A stretch of DNA of 64,000 nucleotides. Origin: Coleophoma eucalyptorum. Taxonomy: Eukaryota; Ascomycota; Leotiomycetes; Helotiales; Dermateaceae. The stretch lies in contig JALRME010000005.1 in assembly GCA_026120035.1 (NCBI GenBank), forward strand, positions 868,001-932,000, read 5' to 3'. Under the pieces are notes generated by a model. That model was not told the origin of the DNA, ran no database searches, and saw nothing but the letters and a program-made list of their open reading frames with translations. Position 1 is the stretch's first letter, and the number at the start of each line of letters is the position of its first letter. The position numbers and the translations under genes are program-made. This document shows positions 47,777 to 59,789 of the stretch, piece after piece.

Positions 47777-50254
47777 TCAGTTATTTCTCCTAGGCTTGCG
47801 AAAAACAGGGTTGTGCTTCGACGGCTGCATGAAAGAGGGAAATGTTGGATAAAACGTACCTTTTGCGCCGCTGCAACACCAGCAGCATCAGCTTGTTCAG
47901 TGATTCTCTTCTTATAAGCTTGTACATCACCAGGGAACTTCTCCACGGTTCCGTTGTCACAAACCCACAAACTCTTGCAAACTGTCTGCAGCATAGTAAC
48001 ATCGTGACTAACCATCAAAACACCACCTTGGAAAACCTGTAGAGCATGAGATAAAGCGTCCATTGCCTCGAGATCGAGATGATTTGAGGGTTCGTCAAGA
48101 ACAAGGATATGTGGGTTTTGTAGAGAAAGGCATGCAAAAGCAACACGGGACTTTTGACCTCCAGACAGTAGTTCCATTTTTTGAAGACCAGTCATACCGG
48201 TGATACCAAAGGCACCAAGATGACGACGGTATTCCTCATCTTGCTTTCCGGGGTATGTCTTTGCCATGAAACCTACAGCACTGGTAGTAAGATCCAAGGC
48301 ATCAACGTGATGTTGGGCGAAGAATCCAATACGCAAGCGGGGGTTTTGAGATATTAGACCAGAAGTCGGGGTGAGCTTGCCGATGAGAAGCTTGAGCACA
48401 GTTGTTTTACCGGCACCGTTGGGTCCGACAATACCGATTCGAGAATCAAGTTGGACGTCCAAGTCAACATTCTTCAGAAGTGGCTTATCCTTAGTATAAC
48501 CAAATGACACATCGGTCATCTGTACAATTGGTGGAGATAATTTCTCCACTTCTGGAAACTTGAAATGCACCGTGTATTCACTTTCTGGAGCTTCAAGAAC
48601 CGGCATCTTCTCCAACTTCTTGATTCTAGATTGTGCTTCCGATGATTTAGCAGCATTGTAACGGAACTTGTCAATAAATGCCTGAAGATGTGCTCTCTGC
48701 ACCATCTGGTTATCATATTCTCTCTTTGCAGTCTTTCGTCGCTCCTCCTTGGTAGCGTAGAACGATTCAAAGTTAGCACCCTTGTAGTAGTCGAGGCGCT
48801 CAGAGTGTTGATGAATGATATCGGTTGCAACTTCGTTCAAGAACGCCCTGTCGTGGGACACAACTAAAACTGTGCTTGGGTATCCTTGAAGATAGTTGGA
48901 AAGGAAAGTAATAGATGGAACGTCCAACATGTTAGACGGTTCGTCCAGAAGTAGGAGATCAGGCTCGCAGAACAATGCTCGGGCGAGAGCCAGACGCATA
49001 CGCCAACCTCCAGAGAAAGTCTTTGTTGCATATTGTTGACGTTCAGGGGAGAATCCAAGACCTGCAAGAATAGTTGCTGCTCGAGACTCGGCCTTGTCGG
49101 ACTCCATCTCGGCAAGCTTTGATTGAATATCACCTAAAGTCTGGTCAAGGCCCTCACGCTCACGATCAAGCTGCTCTGCATCTGCAGATGTATCAGCCAT
49201 AGACGCTCTTGTGGTCTCCATTGCTGCCAGCTGTTTGCTGATTTTCTGGGGTTCATATTGTCAGTACGCTAATGGACAGAAGCAGAAGAGCTAAGCTGGG
49301 GGATCAGGTAGTTTGAAAATATAAACATACTTCTTGTTCCGCTAACAGGTGCTTTCTCCAGACATCGGCATCCAGTACAGCTTGAATGGCAGGTGTATCG
49401 TCTCCAGTAAGCTAGATAAGAGTCAGATGAAATTTTCCAGGAATTCAATAATTGTAAGTTACCTCTTGCTCAACGTGCAGAATAGAGATGTGAGTTGGAA
49501 TTGCCAACTCTCTTCGTGCCAAAGCCCTCAAGAGTGTAGACTTTCCGATACCGTTCTGACCAACCAAACCATATCTTCGACCATAAGCCAAAGTTAAACT
49601 GGTATCTCCCAGAATTCTCAGGCCGCCGATAGATACGTCAACGCCATCAAGTTTGATATCCTTGCTCTTCTGCTGGCCCTTAGACGAGCCGAGTTGCAGA
49701 GGATTGACAGCCATGAAGAACTCTTCGTATGATTGTGCATCATCAGTCTGGTTAAGTAGACGTGAAGCCTCATATTCAACGGCCTTGAACGTTTTCTTGC
49801 TCTGCTTCGCAGCAATCTTTCGCTCGGCCTTCTCGAGCTTCTTCCTGTCGACCTTAGACTCTAACTTCCGTACGTTTGCTGATTCTAAGTCTACACCTCC
49901 AGTAGATAGACCCAAAGTCGAAGACATATTACGTTGCGCTCCAACTTGAATAGCTTGGTCTAGACGCCTAGCAGCCGAAGAAGCCTGCTTGTGCTGGCCA
50001 TTTGTAGAGGCGTTGAATTTATCAACCCACTTACCAACAAGCTGGCTGACTTTAGCTTCATTCTCCGGGGATGGGTCTCCTGAAGCAGAGACCAAAAGCG
50101 CGGTGATTGAAGTTGCTGCTTCAGCTAAAGGCGACTGACCCGTTGACTCCGAATCTGGGGCATATGCATTGGAAGCATGGGTGAGGTACCCCACTGAGTA
50201 CTCTGAGATCACGGGATCGATATTGGGTAAGAAAGCCTTGATCTCGGCCTCCAT
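47777..50254 (-). CDS. gcn20: GCN20-type ABC-F ATPase (translation control)
   Basis: Ribosome-associated ABC-F protein that with GCN1 stimulates the eIF2-alpha kinase GCN2 during amino-acid starvation. Exons are 49463-50254, 49331-49411, 47860-49245 and 47777-47824, giving 768 residues. The N-terminal 190 residues carry the GCN1-interacting region. ABC domain 1 has Walker A GQNGIGKST (about 232-240), signature FSGGWRMRLALARALF and Walker B LLLLDEPSNMLD. ABC domain 2 has Walker A GPNGAGKTT (about 565-573), signature LSGGQKSRVAFA and LVLDEPSNHLD. No membrane segments occur, as expected for ABC-F. The start MEAEIKAFLP was preferred over an in-frame Met 30 codons upstream. The last 16-codon exon is uncertain: the donor GTACGT after GVAAAQK is good, but the C-terminal tail it adds is not conserved as far as I can tell. 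Divergent from beta-tubulin. Confidence 0.92.
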
Positions 50255-50618
50255 GATTGCAGTATGAAAAGGAAGTATGTTCTCTCGGAAAAAGGGGCGC
50301 GAAACAAGTCGCTGTTGTTGAAGAATAGGTGTAGAGATATGCAATATGCAAGACTAGCTCAGACACCACAGTGAAGTCTTCGATATATTTTGCCTCGCCG
50401 CGGTTTGGCCTTGGTCGTCTGTTGGTTGGCTGTCGCGGCACTAGCGAGCGTCTACTTTTAGACTAGCGTAAAGTTTTTAGCTCACCGCTACCTACTGCTC
50501 AAGAACTTCAACCCACAACAAAACAACAGGCTCCAGCATCAACACCCTCTTGCTTCATCCATCTCCAGAGCTCAGCTGCAAAACCCATCTCCTACCAAAG
50601 CCCCGACTCACTATCAAA
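50255..50618. promoter_or_regulatory. Divergent promoter region between gcn20 and beta-tubulin
   Basis: 364 bases. The beta-tubulin side is rich in CAA and CTC pyrimidine stretches just before the ATG, as in highly expressed fungal genes. No TATA box is evident. The regulatory role is inferred from orientation. Confidence 0.5.
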
Positions 50619-52383
50619 ATGCGTGAAATTGTATGTCTATCCTCTCCTCGCGCTCGAGGGGGATCGTGATATCCCTTAAGACGCGTCTGCGAGCTTACCC
50701 CTGAACTACCCCACCACCAAGTTCTGCAATATCAAAAAGCTGACCACGTATCTTCCAACGTATAGGTTCATCTCCAGACCGGACAATGCGTGAGTTTACA
50801 CCCTCCAACATAGTATCTACACATGGAAGTGCTGACCTTTCATTAAGGGTAACCAAATCGGTGCTGCTTTCTGGTGTGTATTAACCGACATCGCGTCCGT
50901 CGCGCCAGGGAGCCTCGAAAACTAACAGCATGACAGGCAAACCATCTCAGGAGAGCACGGTCTTGACGGCTCTGGAGTGTAAGTAGTTCATAATTCCGGT
51001 ACAGACGTGTTCATGCGTTCATATAGCTGATCAATTAAATAGCTACAATGGTACCTCCGATCTCCAGCTCGAGCGCATGAATGTCTACTTCAACGAGGTA
51101 TCTATACACAATAGCAGGGGGGAAATGGTTCACTATTGACGCGTCTCAGGCATCTGGCAACAAGTACGTTCCTCGTGCCGTTCTCGTCGATTTGGAGCCA
51201 GGTACCATGGATGCTGTCCGTGCTGGTCCTTTCGGCCAACTCTTCCGCCCCGACAACTTCGTCTTTGGTCAATCTGGAGCTGGTAACAACTGGGCTAAGG
51301 GACATTACACCGAGGGTGCTGAGCTTGTCGACCAAGTTCTCGATGTTGTCCGCCGTGAGGCTGAGGGATGCGACTGCCTCCAAGGTTTCCAAATTACCCA
51401 CTCCCTCGGAGGTGGAACTGGTGCCGGTATGGGTACGCTCTTGATCTCCAAGATCCGCGAGGAGTTCCCAGATCGTATGATGGCAACTTTCTCCGTTGTC
51501 CCATCCCCCAAGGTTTCTGACACCGTTGTCGAGCCATACAACGCTACTCTCTCTGTTCACCAATTGGTTGAGAACTCTGACGAGACCTTCTGTATCGATA
51601 ACGAGGCTCTGTACGACATCTGCATGAGAACCCTCAAGCTCAACAACCCATCTTACGGAGATCTCAACCACTTGGTCTCTGCCGTCATGTCCGGTGTCAC
51701 CACCTGTCTCCGATTCCCAGGTCAACTTAACTCTGATCTCCGCAAGTTGGCTGTCAACATGGTGCCATTCCCTCGTCTCCATTTCTTCATGGTTGGATTC
51801 GCCCCTCTTACCAGCCGTGGTGCTCAAACTTTCCGTGCCGTCACTGTGCCAGAGTTGACTCAACAAATGTTCGACCCAAAGAACATGATGGCTGCTTCTG
51901 ACTTCCGCAACGGTCGCTACTTGACCTGCTCTGCCATTTTGTAAGTTTGATCGAATTGCGGGCTCAGAAAATTGCTAATATCTTCGCAGCCGTGGTAAGG
52001 TCTCCATGAAGGAGGTTGAGGACCAAATGCGCAACGTCCAAAACAAGAACAACTCCTACTTCGTTGAGTGGATTCCAAACAACGTCCAGACCGCACTCTG
52101 CTCCATCCCACCTCGCGGTCTTAGAATGTCATCCACCTTCGTTGGTAACTCCACCTCCATCCAGGAGCTCTTCAAGCGTGTCGGTGACCAGTTCACTGCT
52201 ATGTTCAGACGTAAGGCTTTCTTGCATTGGTACACTGGTGAGGGTATGGACGAGATGGAGTTCACTGAGGCTGAGTCCAACATGAACGATTTGGTCTCTG
52301 AGTACCAACAATACCAGGAGGCTTCCATCTCCGAGGGAGAGGAGGAGTACGAGGAGGAGGCCCCATTGGAGGGTGAGGAATAA
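50619..52383 (+). CDS. tub2: Beta-tubulin
   Basis: GTP-binding subunit of microtubules and target of benzimidazole fungicides. Seven exons: 50619-50630, 50766-50789, 50848-50873, 50937-50978, 51043-51097, 51150-51940 and 51990-52383, giving exactly 447 residues. The first five exons are tiny (12-55 bases): [35 protein letters not shown] and [18 protein letters not shown]. The MREI start carries the beta-tubulin autoregulatory motif. The GTP-binding loop GGGTGAG is at 140-146. The C-terminus is the usual Glu-rich tail. Residues linked to benzimidazole resistance are all of the sensitive type: His6, Tyr50, Phe167, Glu198, Phe200 and Leu240. Codon use is strongly biased towards C-ending codons, as in a highly expressed gene. 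The intron pattern is typical of Pezizomycotina. Confidence 0.98.
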
Positions 52384-55145
52384 ATATAGCAATGTGTTCT
52401 GCACTAGCTTTACATTTGTCCCCCAAGGAATCTCTCGCCAGGAGTTGATAATGTTTGGTGGTGGTACGTTTTTGTTAATTTTGAGAGCGCTGTTCTTCTT
52501 CAGGCGAATGCAGTTATGAATGGAGGAGATACCTCGTGCAGTGGTTCTATAAATTGTTCAAGTAGAAATACAAGAAGACATTGGGCCCACATTGTGTCAG
52601 TCTGTGCAACTTCTGAATGCATTCTCTTTGACACTGGAATGGTTGAAGCTCTTCCCGAGGTCTGCTGAAACGGTTTGCAAGTGCTAATTACAGGCTGACA
52701 TCAAGTCCTTTCGTTCTAAGCATCTCACTGTTACCACGATTCTTGATTATGGAGCTTATAGATATGCTATGGAATGAGTCAAAGGCTTGCAACAGGCAAT
52801 GGGCAAAGAAACACGAGCTCGAAAATACAGTTATACCCTAAGCAGCAGCTTCGGATTCTGGCCTTCTACCAAGGCAATATGAGCATAGTTTGCGTGCTAA
52901 ATAGAACTGATACCAAAGATGCCTCCAATGATTTCGTGACGAATGATTTTATGGACCACAAAGTCTTCTGCTACCTCTTTCTCCCAGTCCACGATTCCAT
53001 GCTTCCGAATCGACATCAAGAGCCAAGACAGCAGGAAATCGTGCTAACAAGACCAGTCCAGGTCAAGTCCAGGGAAATTATTGGTTCTATTCAGAGCTAT
53101 GGAGGTAGCTTGATCTATGTACACATTCGAGCTAGAAAGCCAGGCTTGAAATTCGACAGCCTCTGCTGGATCCATTTCTGGCAGCTGTCTCTTCTACATG
53201 TATAATTTAGATAGATATGATATGTGTTTGCTGTCCCCTAGCAGAAGTCTTGATACTTGGTACACTAGATCAGCGCAGGTTCCTTGCTAGTACTGCTGGT
53301 TGGTATACACTGTTATTGACATCTTTGTATCTCTGTTATCCATCTTACTATACTAACATCCTCTGTGGATCTGCTGTGTGGTATTTGTCAAAGGCAACTT
53401 ATATCGTTATCTTTCGTATTGGAATCACTCCGTGCTCGTTGATAATATCTCAAGTATTGAGAATATTTGATTTGGGAGAGAAAGAAGTCTGAAGTCTAGT
53501 TCTCGAGAGCACCTCGATTCTTATCAAGAAGGGTTTGACTTCATATATTCCTAAAGTCTTCTGGGCATCTTGAGATCTTGATTTGGTCTTTCTGTATAGA
53601 CAGGACTTGACTGGTTTAAATTGGGGACATTGATTTAACTATGTAGATATGTCTTATGATTTTATCTAGCATCTACTCTCCAGAAATTCTACACATATCA
53701 TACTCAGTTCATGAAAACTCTAGATGGATCACCAGCTATCTTGCTACCACGCTGAAGGGAAACACGGGAAAACTGATAATATGGATACTCCATTCCGACC
53801 TTATTGGCTGGCAGCATTGTGAGGGAACTAAGCAGGGTAGTATGCAGGACTTTCAGAAGGTGCGGATTCCTTCACCCAGGGACTTACCTACGCTCAACTC
53901 AATGACAACTCCGAAGCTCCGTAGGTATCTCCCTGAACTCCGACGGATGTAAACAGGTGGCACGGTCAGTCTTGCAGGTTCAGCGTTTTCCTATACAGGC
54001 ATGGCATGGTATGTCCCCTGGTGCTACACTGCCACTGCCGCTAAGAGATGCAGATAACTCCAAATATCCAAGACGGACTGAGTCACCACCGCCTTGTGAA
54101 TCAACCAACCAACCAAACCAACCAAATACATCCCTTAGCAATCCAGCATGCGCCTAACCCTCGGGGACGGCTTAACTCCAGACGCTCACAAATCAACATC
54201 AATCATGCCGAACGACTAGAAATGGTAGAATAGACGTCCCGAAACATGTCACCACCAAGCCTTGCAAAGAGAGTTCACGAGCGCCACCAAGGCCCGCTCG
54301 CAAAAGGCCGGGAGAGCAAGAAAGGGTGGATGCAATGCTGGTTTAACAGCCCTACGAGCTGACTGCATTGCACAGCCAAGAATTCCTCTGCTTCTTCTTT
54401 TCTTCGTTGTTGCCCTTGATCAGCCTTTCTTTCTCCCTCTGCAGTAAGCCGGACACACGACATGGGTGGGCATGAGCGGAAGGGGGAGGGGGGAGTGCTA
54501 CGGGATTTGAGCTGGCACGATGAGCGGCGATATGCAGTGAAGGGGCGGGGAAGAAATTGGTAAGCTGTGAGGACGGATATAGAGGGTGACTGATTTTACC
54601 TACTCGCGCGTGTATATTTAATATGTCAGCTTTTAAAGGGGCAACCTGGCGCTTGGGGGGAACATGGCAATAGACGCAGGTGCGGACTTTAGCGTAGTCA
54701 GCAAGGTAACAATCTGGTTGGCAATCTAGCATTAAGTAAGAAGATTGAAGACTTGAACTTTTCGAAAGATTACAAATGCAAGAAGTGCCATGTTTGAAGG
54801 GAGGTCAAGAAGTGGTGCCACCGAGTGTCAGGTCGCGGAAGACCCAACCTTCTGTTTTTCTTCTTAATGTCTTCTGAAAACACTTCGAACTATGAAGAAT
54901 GAGGGAGAATGTGAAGTGGCTGTTTACCTTGAGATTGCAACGTTGCGTCCTTGGCTTAATATATGCGCATCCATGCATACAAGGTGCTGAAAGGGTCCTC
55001 AGTTGTTGAACTCCGAAAATTGTAGAGTTGTAGATCAACGGTAATTCCCAGCGCCAGTTAGGCCTAGTATTATAATACAAATTGTATCTACGGATATGCT
55101 TTTTGCAGTATAAATTTCCATTGTGATATACAAGACTCGCTTAGA
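52384..55145. other. Gene-poor convergent region between beta-tubulin and CIA30
   Basis: 2.76 kb without a gene I can support. Open frames up to 143 codons (52774-53205, plus) have no recognisable motif. The region 53200-53700 is AT-rich. A CCAA simple repeat lies at 54102-54126 and a G-rich patch at about 54480-54500. I see no transposon ends or RNA gene. Confidence 0.4.
54102..54126. repeat. CCAA-type simple repeat
   Basis: About six near-perfect copies of the tetranucleotide CCAA with one extra A. A low-complexity tract with no evident role. Confidence 0.75.
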
Positions 55146-56685
55146 TCAATGCCGTGACACGAGACAGGAGCCAAATATCCAATCCAGCCAACTCTGTGGC
55201 CCTTCAGGCCTCCTAGTGGCATGATCGTGCAATGGATTTGATTCTTGAGAATTGAGCAGATGTTTCTCGGCATCTGTGCTGGTGCAGGACTCACTTTGTA
55301 CCTTTTGGGGGTATTAGTATGCTATGATAAGTTGATACAGAATTTTAATCACAAATTAGCTTACCTCTGAGCTAGTGGGATCGTCTCGATATGGTGTAGG
55401 AAATGCTGACCCGATAGGTTTCTTGGATGCTGCTACAGAGGTTACAGAAAGGAAGAAAGATCCTTCTTGTGTGCCAAAGAAACTGATGCTGTCTGTTAGC
55501 TGTTGCTCCTTCTTCTGGTCAGCTTGAAAGCATAGGAGGTTTTGTTAGTATAGCAAAAGTTGTCGGTGGCAGGCATAAGACATGTGGCAACGATCCTCTT
55601 GATATGCCACCAACTACTTGGGAGTATATGATCAATTGCGCAGTGCCATAGCTGGTTGTTTGAAACACGTACAGCATCTTCGGACAATGACTATCAAACA
55701 GAAGCCAAGAGAAAAATCCTCCGGTCTGCTGCCCATGATTGCTGTCTCAGTATTGCCGGCAAACCTCCTCATTACCAACCAGGTAGGGCTGAGACAAAGA
55801 GGCTTGTAAGGGCATGTGCAGGCTGAAAAAAGAAACTAGCCAAAAATATCCGCTGAGCAGGATGGAGCCTGGGCTGAGAAATTCGCGGAGCCAACTTGAT
55901 CCATCCACACGAAGCTATTGCTTTGATGGCAAGAAAAAACATTGGCACTTGCCAGGCAGCTCCCCGGTTCCTGGCCAGAAAGTAATGGACCATAATTTTG
56001 TGAAGGAGACTCGAATTATATCCCCAAGAAGAATAGCACCCCTTACCTTCTCATCATGAAGCTAAACCGCTTGATATTCTTCAAATCCAGTGGCTTAGCA
56101 TCTTTTTTTTCTTTGCCCCTGTAAGTAGGACTAAAGTCCTTCCATGGGACAAACAGCAGTCCACCCGTGGCGTTCGGATCGACCGTGAAATCATATTCCC
56201 AACTAACGGTACTCTGCTCCCTGCCATTTGAGCTCTTTGGCAGCAGCTCATCTTTGAGAGTAACAGTATAGCGCTTCGTATCCGCCGCATCGAGATCGAG
56301 AAGCAAGCCGTCATACGGCGATAAGTCCCAGGCGCGGTCCTCGCCCGTTGTCCGTTGCGACGCGAAGCCGGCACCACCGAGAGTCTTGATGTCGAGGTTG
56401 CCTTCGAAGACAGCGGTGGAGGGTTGCGTCGCCGTGATGGTCAGGTGTGACTGTGAACTACCGCCGCGCACGCGGTCATCAGAAGCAATCCAGTCCGATG
56501 ACGACCATGGCCTGCAGGGTGGGTGCAGCAACAGCACATTTGTCAGTCAGAGAGTCAAGTGCGAAAGTATAGGCATTGCAGTTTGCGGGAGGGAGTGGCA
56601 AGAAGAAAGAAAGGGCAAAGGGAGTCCGGGGGCAGACATACTTGTCACCGCCGAAAAGGTCGAGCTTTTGTGTGCAAGAGGCCAT
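55146..56685 (-). CDS. CIA30 (NDUFAF1) complex I intermediate-associated protein
   Basis: Mitochondrial assembly factor for respiratory complex I. Exons are 56642-56685, 56047-56511, 55365-55482 and 55146-55301, giving 260 residues. It starts MASCTQKLDLFGGDKPW and reads SSSDWIASDDRVRGGSSQSH, GGAGFASQRTTGEDRAWDLS, PYDGLLLDLDAADTKRYTV and WEYDFTVDPNATGGLLFVPW. The second exon ends IKRFSFMMR. The next conserved block, SFFGTQEGSFFLSVTSVAAS, is found only 564 bp away, beyond an unusually long intron with a GCTAAC branch point near its 3' end. The last exon is supported only by an open frame of matching phase (VQSESCTSTDAEKHLLNSQE) ending SWLDWIFGSCLVSRH. Family length and order agree with the four-exon model. 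No clear targeting presequence is visible in this start. Confidence 0.86.
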
Positions 56686-57569
56686 CTTGGGTCGCAATTG
56701 AGTGCTGAGGTTGCGGTGTGAGACGGAAGCTTGGAGCTGGCCGTGATGCAGCTCAGCCCTTCGGTGTCGCAAAATCAATGATGTCAATTGGAGGGGAACG
56801 AACTGTGGTGGTGCTGCCATTTTCTGGGTGCGGTGTCAGTGTCGGGTCTGTGCCAAATCCCGCGCGCCCGCACGCCCATAAGGCTGGACCTCCATCAGAA
56901 CCTTAAACCATCTATTTGACTTTTGGGCCATCTCTCCTCACTCCTCAGCTCCAGATATCTTGGCAGAACAGGTACTGGAAAGGGAAGGTCATGAGCTGTT
57001 CGGGACTAAGGGAGCTCAAGACATGCCCGGTCAGGCTAGGCCGGCTTGGACTTTGTGCCCCTTGGGAACTCTGGATTTGACTGCTACTCTCGACATCGCC
57101 GAACTCATGGAAGCTTGTTCTCTAGAGGCCGTGACAGAAGCGGGCAGAGTCTCAGACGTGTTGCTCTCAGGTCTGCTGCTAGATTACATATTCCAAGAAC
57201 GCCATCGCCGGATCATGCTAATCGGCCTATCAAATGCAGTTCCATCCATTGCTCTGATCAAGGATTACCATCACGAGAACTGTCGCATTCGCGTCTCTTC
57301 TATGTCCGCCGGCACAACGGAGATGATGCCAAAGTCCGTCGGCCGTTCTGCTCCTGTTATCCTGTGCAATCTGAGGCATATGTTCTCGTTACGGCAAGAT
57401 GATTGGACGTCTGGGGTCCAAGTCGGCCAATAGGGTGCGCCATCTCGGATTGCCTAGCAAGGAGATATCTGCTCGGCTGCTTGCTATGCTTCCTGCATAC
57501 TGTAGGCTCTATTGCTACCTTCACATCAAGACCTGAGGCGGAGCAGCAAAGACAACGACGAGGCCGGAG

Positions 57570-58307
57570 CTAAGAAGTAAAATGGCCTGCTGGCCATGAT
57601 TGGTCTGCTAGCTGAGAATTATTAGGTCGTATACTGTACGAGGATGCATCCCCAATATCATATCCTAGCAACAAATATATACCTGCATGGTTCGGTCGAA
57701 ATTCGAACGTGAGAGATATACCGGCATACTGTTGTACTATAGTGGTAACCACCGAGCTTCCGGATTTTGCAACGGAAACTAGCTGCCAAGCTTTCTGCAT
57801 TGCACACCAACGGGACTCTTCGAGCAAGGGGGGGTAGACATTTGTTAGATAGGGAATGCAAACGATAGCTACTAGGGCGGGGAATGACAGGAAACGTGCG
57901 GACACATTGATCATCAACTCGACTGTCGACTGCTTGCCTCGCGACACTGTGCCGCCGGAGCACCAACCATAGCCCGATACTCCGAGTGCGCGTCGTTCTG
58001 GACGGAAGAGAGCGAGCTCGGCTCCGCGATTGGAGCAACGTCCACAACGTCGTATCATTATTCTACCCAGCAATTGCTGCCGATCCTCTTTCGTTCTGCC
58101 GTTGTTTGAGGACCATAATGGGTAACCTTGCTTGCAGGCTATTATCTGGTCTCGCCCTACCTTGCATGGGGTGCTCTCTAAGTCGTACCAGTAAGGTACG
58201 GCGGCCGCACTCTTTTGCGGTAGAAATTGACGAGCGCGATATCTGACAGGGGTCGGGCTGGGATCGGGATTGCCTGTTGGCAAGGCTGCAGGAAGCGTAC
58301 ATTGCAC
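57570..58307 (-). other. Unexplained 245-codon open frame
   Basis: A stop-free stretch of about 245 codons that begins with a non-ATG codon and shows no motif or splice-linked continuation I can identify. It contains one hydrophobic run (FLSFPALVAIVCIPYLTNVY). A run of this length is uncommon by chance in sequence of about 50 percent GC, but the composition does not look clearly coding: Cys, Trp and Arg are frequent. It could be chance, a remnant of a gene, or part of an unrecognised gene. I do not claim a product. Confidence 0.2.
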
Positions 58308-58982
58308 TGTAGCGGTGCATATTTCAACCCCCCCATGTCAGTCTGCTGCCCAGAGAGCCTGCAGAGTTCTATTGGCTCTGCTACTTTCTCCGAGTGGATG
58401 CATTCTTGCAGCAGCGGATCCGCCAGGTGGAGGAAAAGAGGGGAAAGCCAAGAGGGTTGGGCCAGGCGGACAGAACCAGGGCATTGGGGCTCTGCTTCTG
58501 CTCCTTCACAGCCTCTCTCCACAGATGCTGCTCTGGTTTCATTCTTTTTTATCTGTTGCTGTGCCTCTTGAAAATCGGCGGGTTTTTGACACATTAATAT
58601 AAAACCGCCTGCTGCGTCTGCCCATGTGTGCTGGGAAAGGTTGGAATTGGGCTGGAAAATAAGAAAGCAAAGTGCGGGTAGTAGTGGGGACTCAGATGAT
58701 TGTCGGCGACCTTGAGACACTCATCTGGAACTGAAGGAGTACATTACATTGCGCCCACAGATTGATTACTCACTCAGCCGATCAAAGACGAGTCCGAGAG
58801 TATACAACTACTTAGAGAGAGAAAATAAAATATTAAAAAAAATTAAAAAATTCACAATTCACAATCAATAGATTCAGACACAGGCAAGACTGGGGGCGGC
58901 GTTTGGTCTGGCCCGGGGAATGGTAATAGACATGATTAGAAAATAATGCCCTGTCTTGTATACGAGAATTGCCAGATTCATA

Positions 58983-59005
58983 TACCTACCTACATACCTA
59001 CCTAC
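58983..59005. repeat. CCTA simple repeat
   Basis: TACCTACCTACATACCTACC plus TAC, an imperfect tetranucleotide repeat. No function visible. Confidence 0.75.
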
Positions 59006-59789
59006 AGTAAATGCAGGCAAGACTGCATAGTGGTGGAGGGGGTGCTTGCGAGTTACGTTTGCTATCGGTCTCGTACTTTGATTTGCGCCCGAGCGAGCCC
59101 GAGTCGTGAGGAGATATGGATAGAGCCTCACGGAATTGCCGTTTCCCTTAAGGAAGGGACACCCCTTTTTTGTCGTTCTTTTTTGTGATGAATAATGAGG
59201 TGTTGTTCTGAGTACCTCCCTTGGTACCTTTCGGCCGAGTAAGCAATCTCGGATTACCGACGAAACCCCGGAAAGAGTTGGCATGAGGGTCAGAGAGTTA
59301 TCACTATCACAAGGCAACAGTAGAATATATATTGTAAACATAATTTTCATTCTCTCTCATAGAACAAGTCTTGGCTCGAATTGAGTAGAGAGCTTGCCAT
59401 GCCTTCCCGGGTATATACACGTACAAACGACAAATTTCCCGTCGTGGTAGTAGTAAAGTCGACAAATATCGTCTACGATAAGTAGACACCGAAATTTGTG
59501 ACATAGAACCCAGCAGCAAGACAGGTTGAAATGATTGAAAAAGGTTGAACACCGAACTGCCATGCTAATCGCCCAAATCTTTTCCATAAAAGAAACTTCA
59601 AAATCAAATCAAAAGAGAAAAGTCACAACGGCAATCAGCGCATCTGTTCTAGAACGAATGTCGAGCGCTTTGTTGTTAAAAACTCCTTTTGGCCCCAATG
59701 GTCGTCTTGCAAATAGCAATGGCAAATTTCTCCGATCGCTCGCTCTTCCCAAAAAACACAAAACAAACATTATAAAGCGGACATGTTAC

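Larger units (their letters stand above)
56686..59789. other. Gene-poor region between CIA30 and the second bZIP gene
   Basis: 3.1 kb. It holds an unusually long open frame on the minus strand (57570-58307, listed separately), a 157-codon open stretch on the plus strand (56960-57433) that lacks an initial ATG, an A-rich tract at about 58825-58855 and a CCTA repeat at 58983-59005. The right end should be the 3' flank of the bZIP gene. No family was recognised. Confidence 0.4.

Noticed and set aside
51102..51866. Long open frame on the strand opposite the main beta-tubulin exon
   Set aside because: It is an antisense shadow caused by the strong codon bias of the tubulin gene.
52774..53205. 143-codon open frame in the gap after beta-tubulin
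   Set aside because: No recognisable family, composition unlike neighbouring genes, and no splice-linked extension.
55519..55741. Possible third exon of CIA30 reading SNHGQQTGGFF after a CAG acceptor
   Set aside because: The resemblance to the family C-terminus lasts only a dozen residues and then loses frame. The block at 55365-55482 matches the family far better (SFFGTQEGSFFLSVTSV) and fits phase and length.
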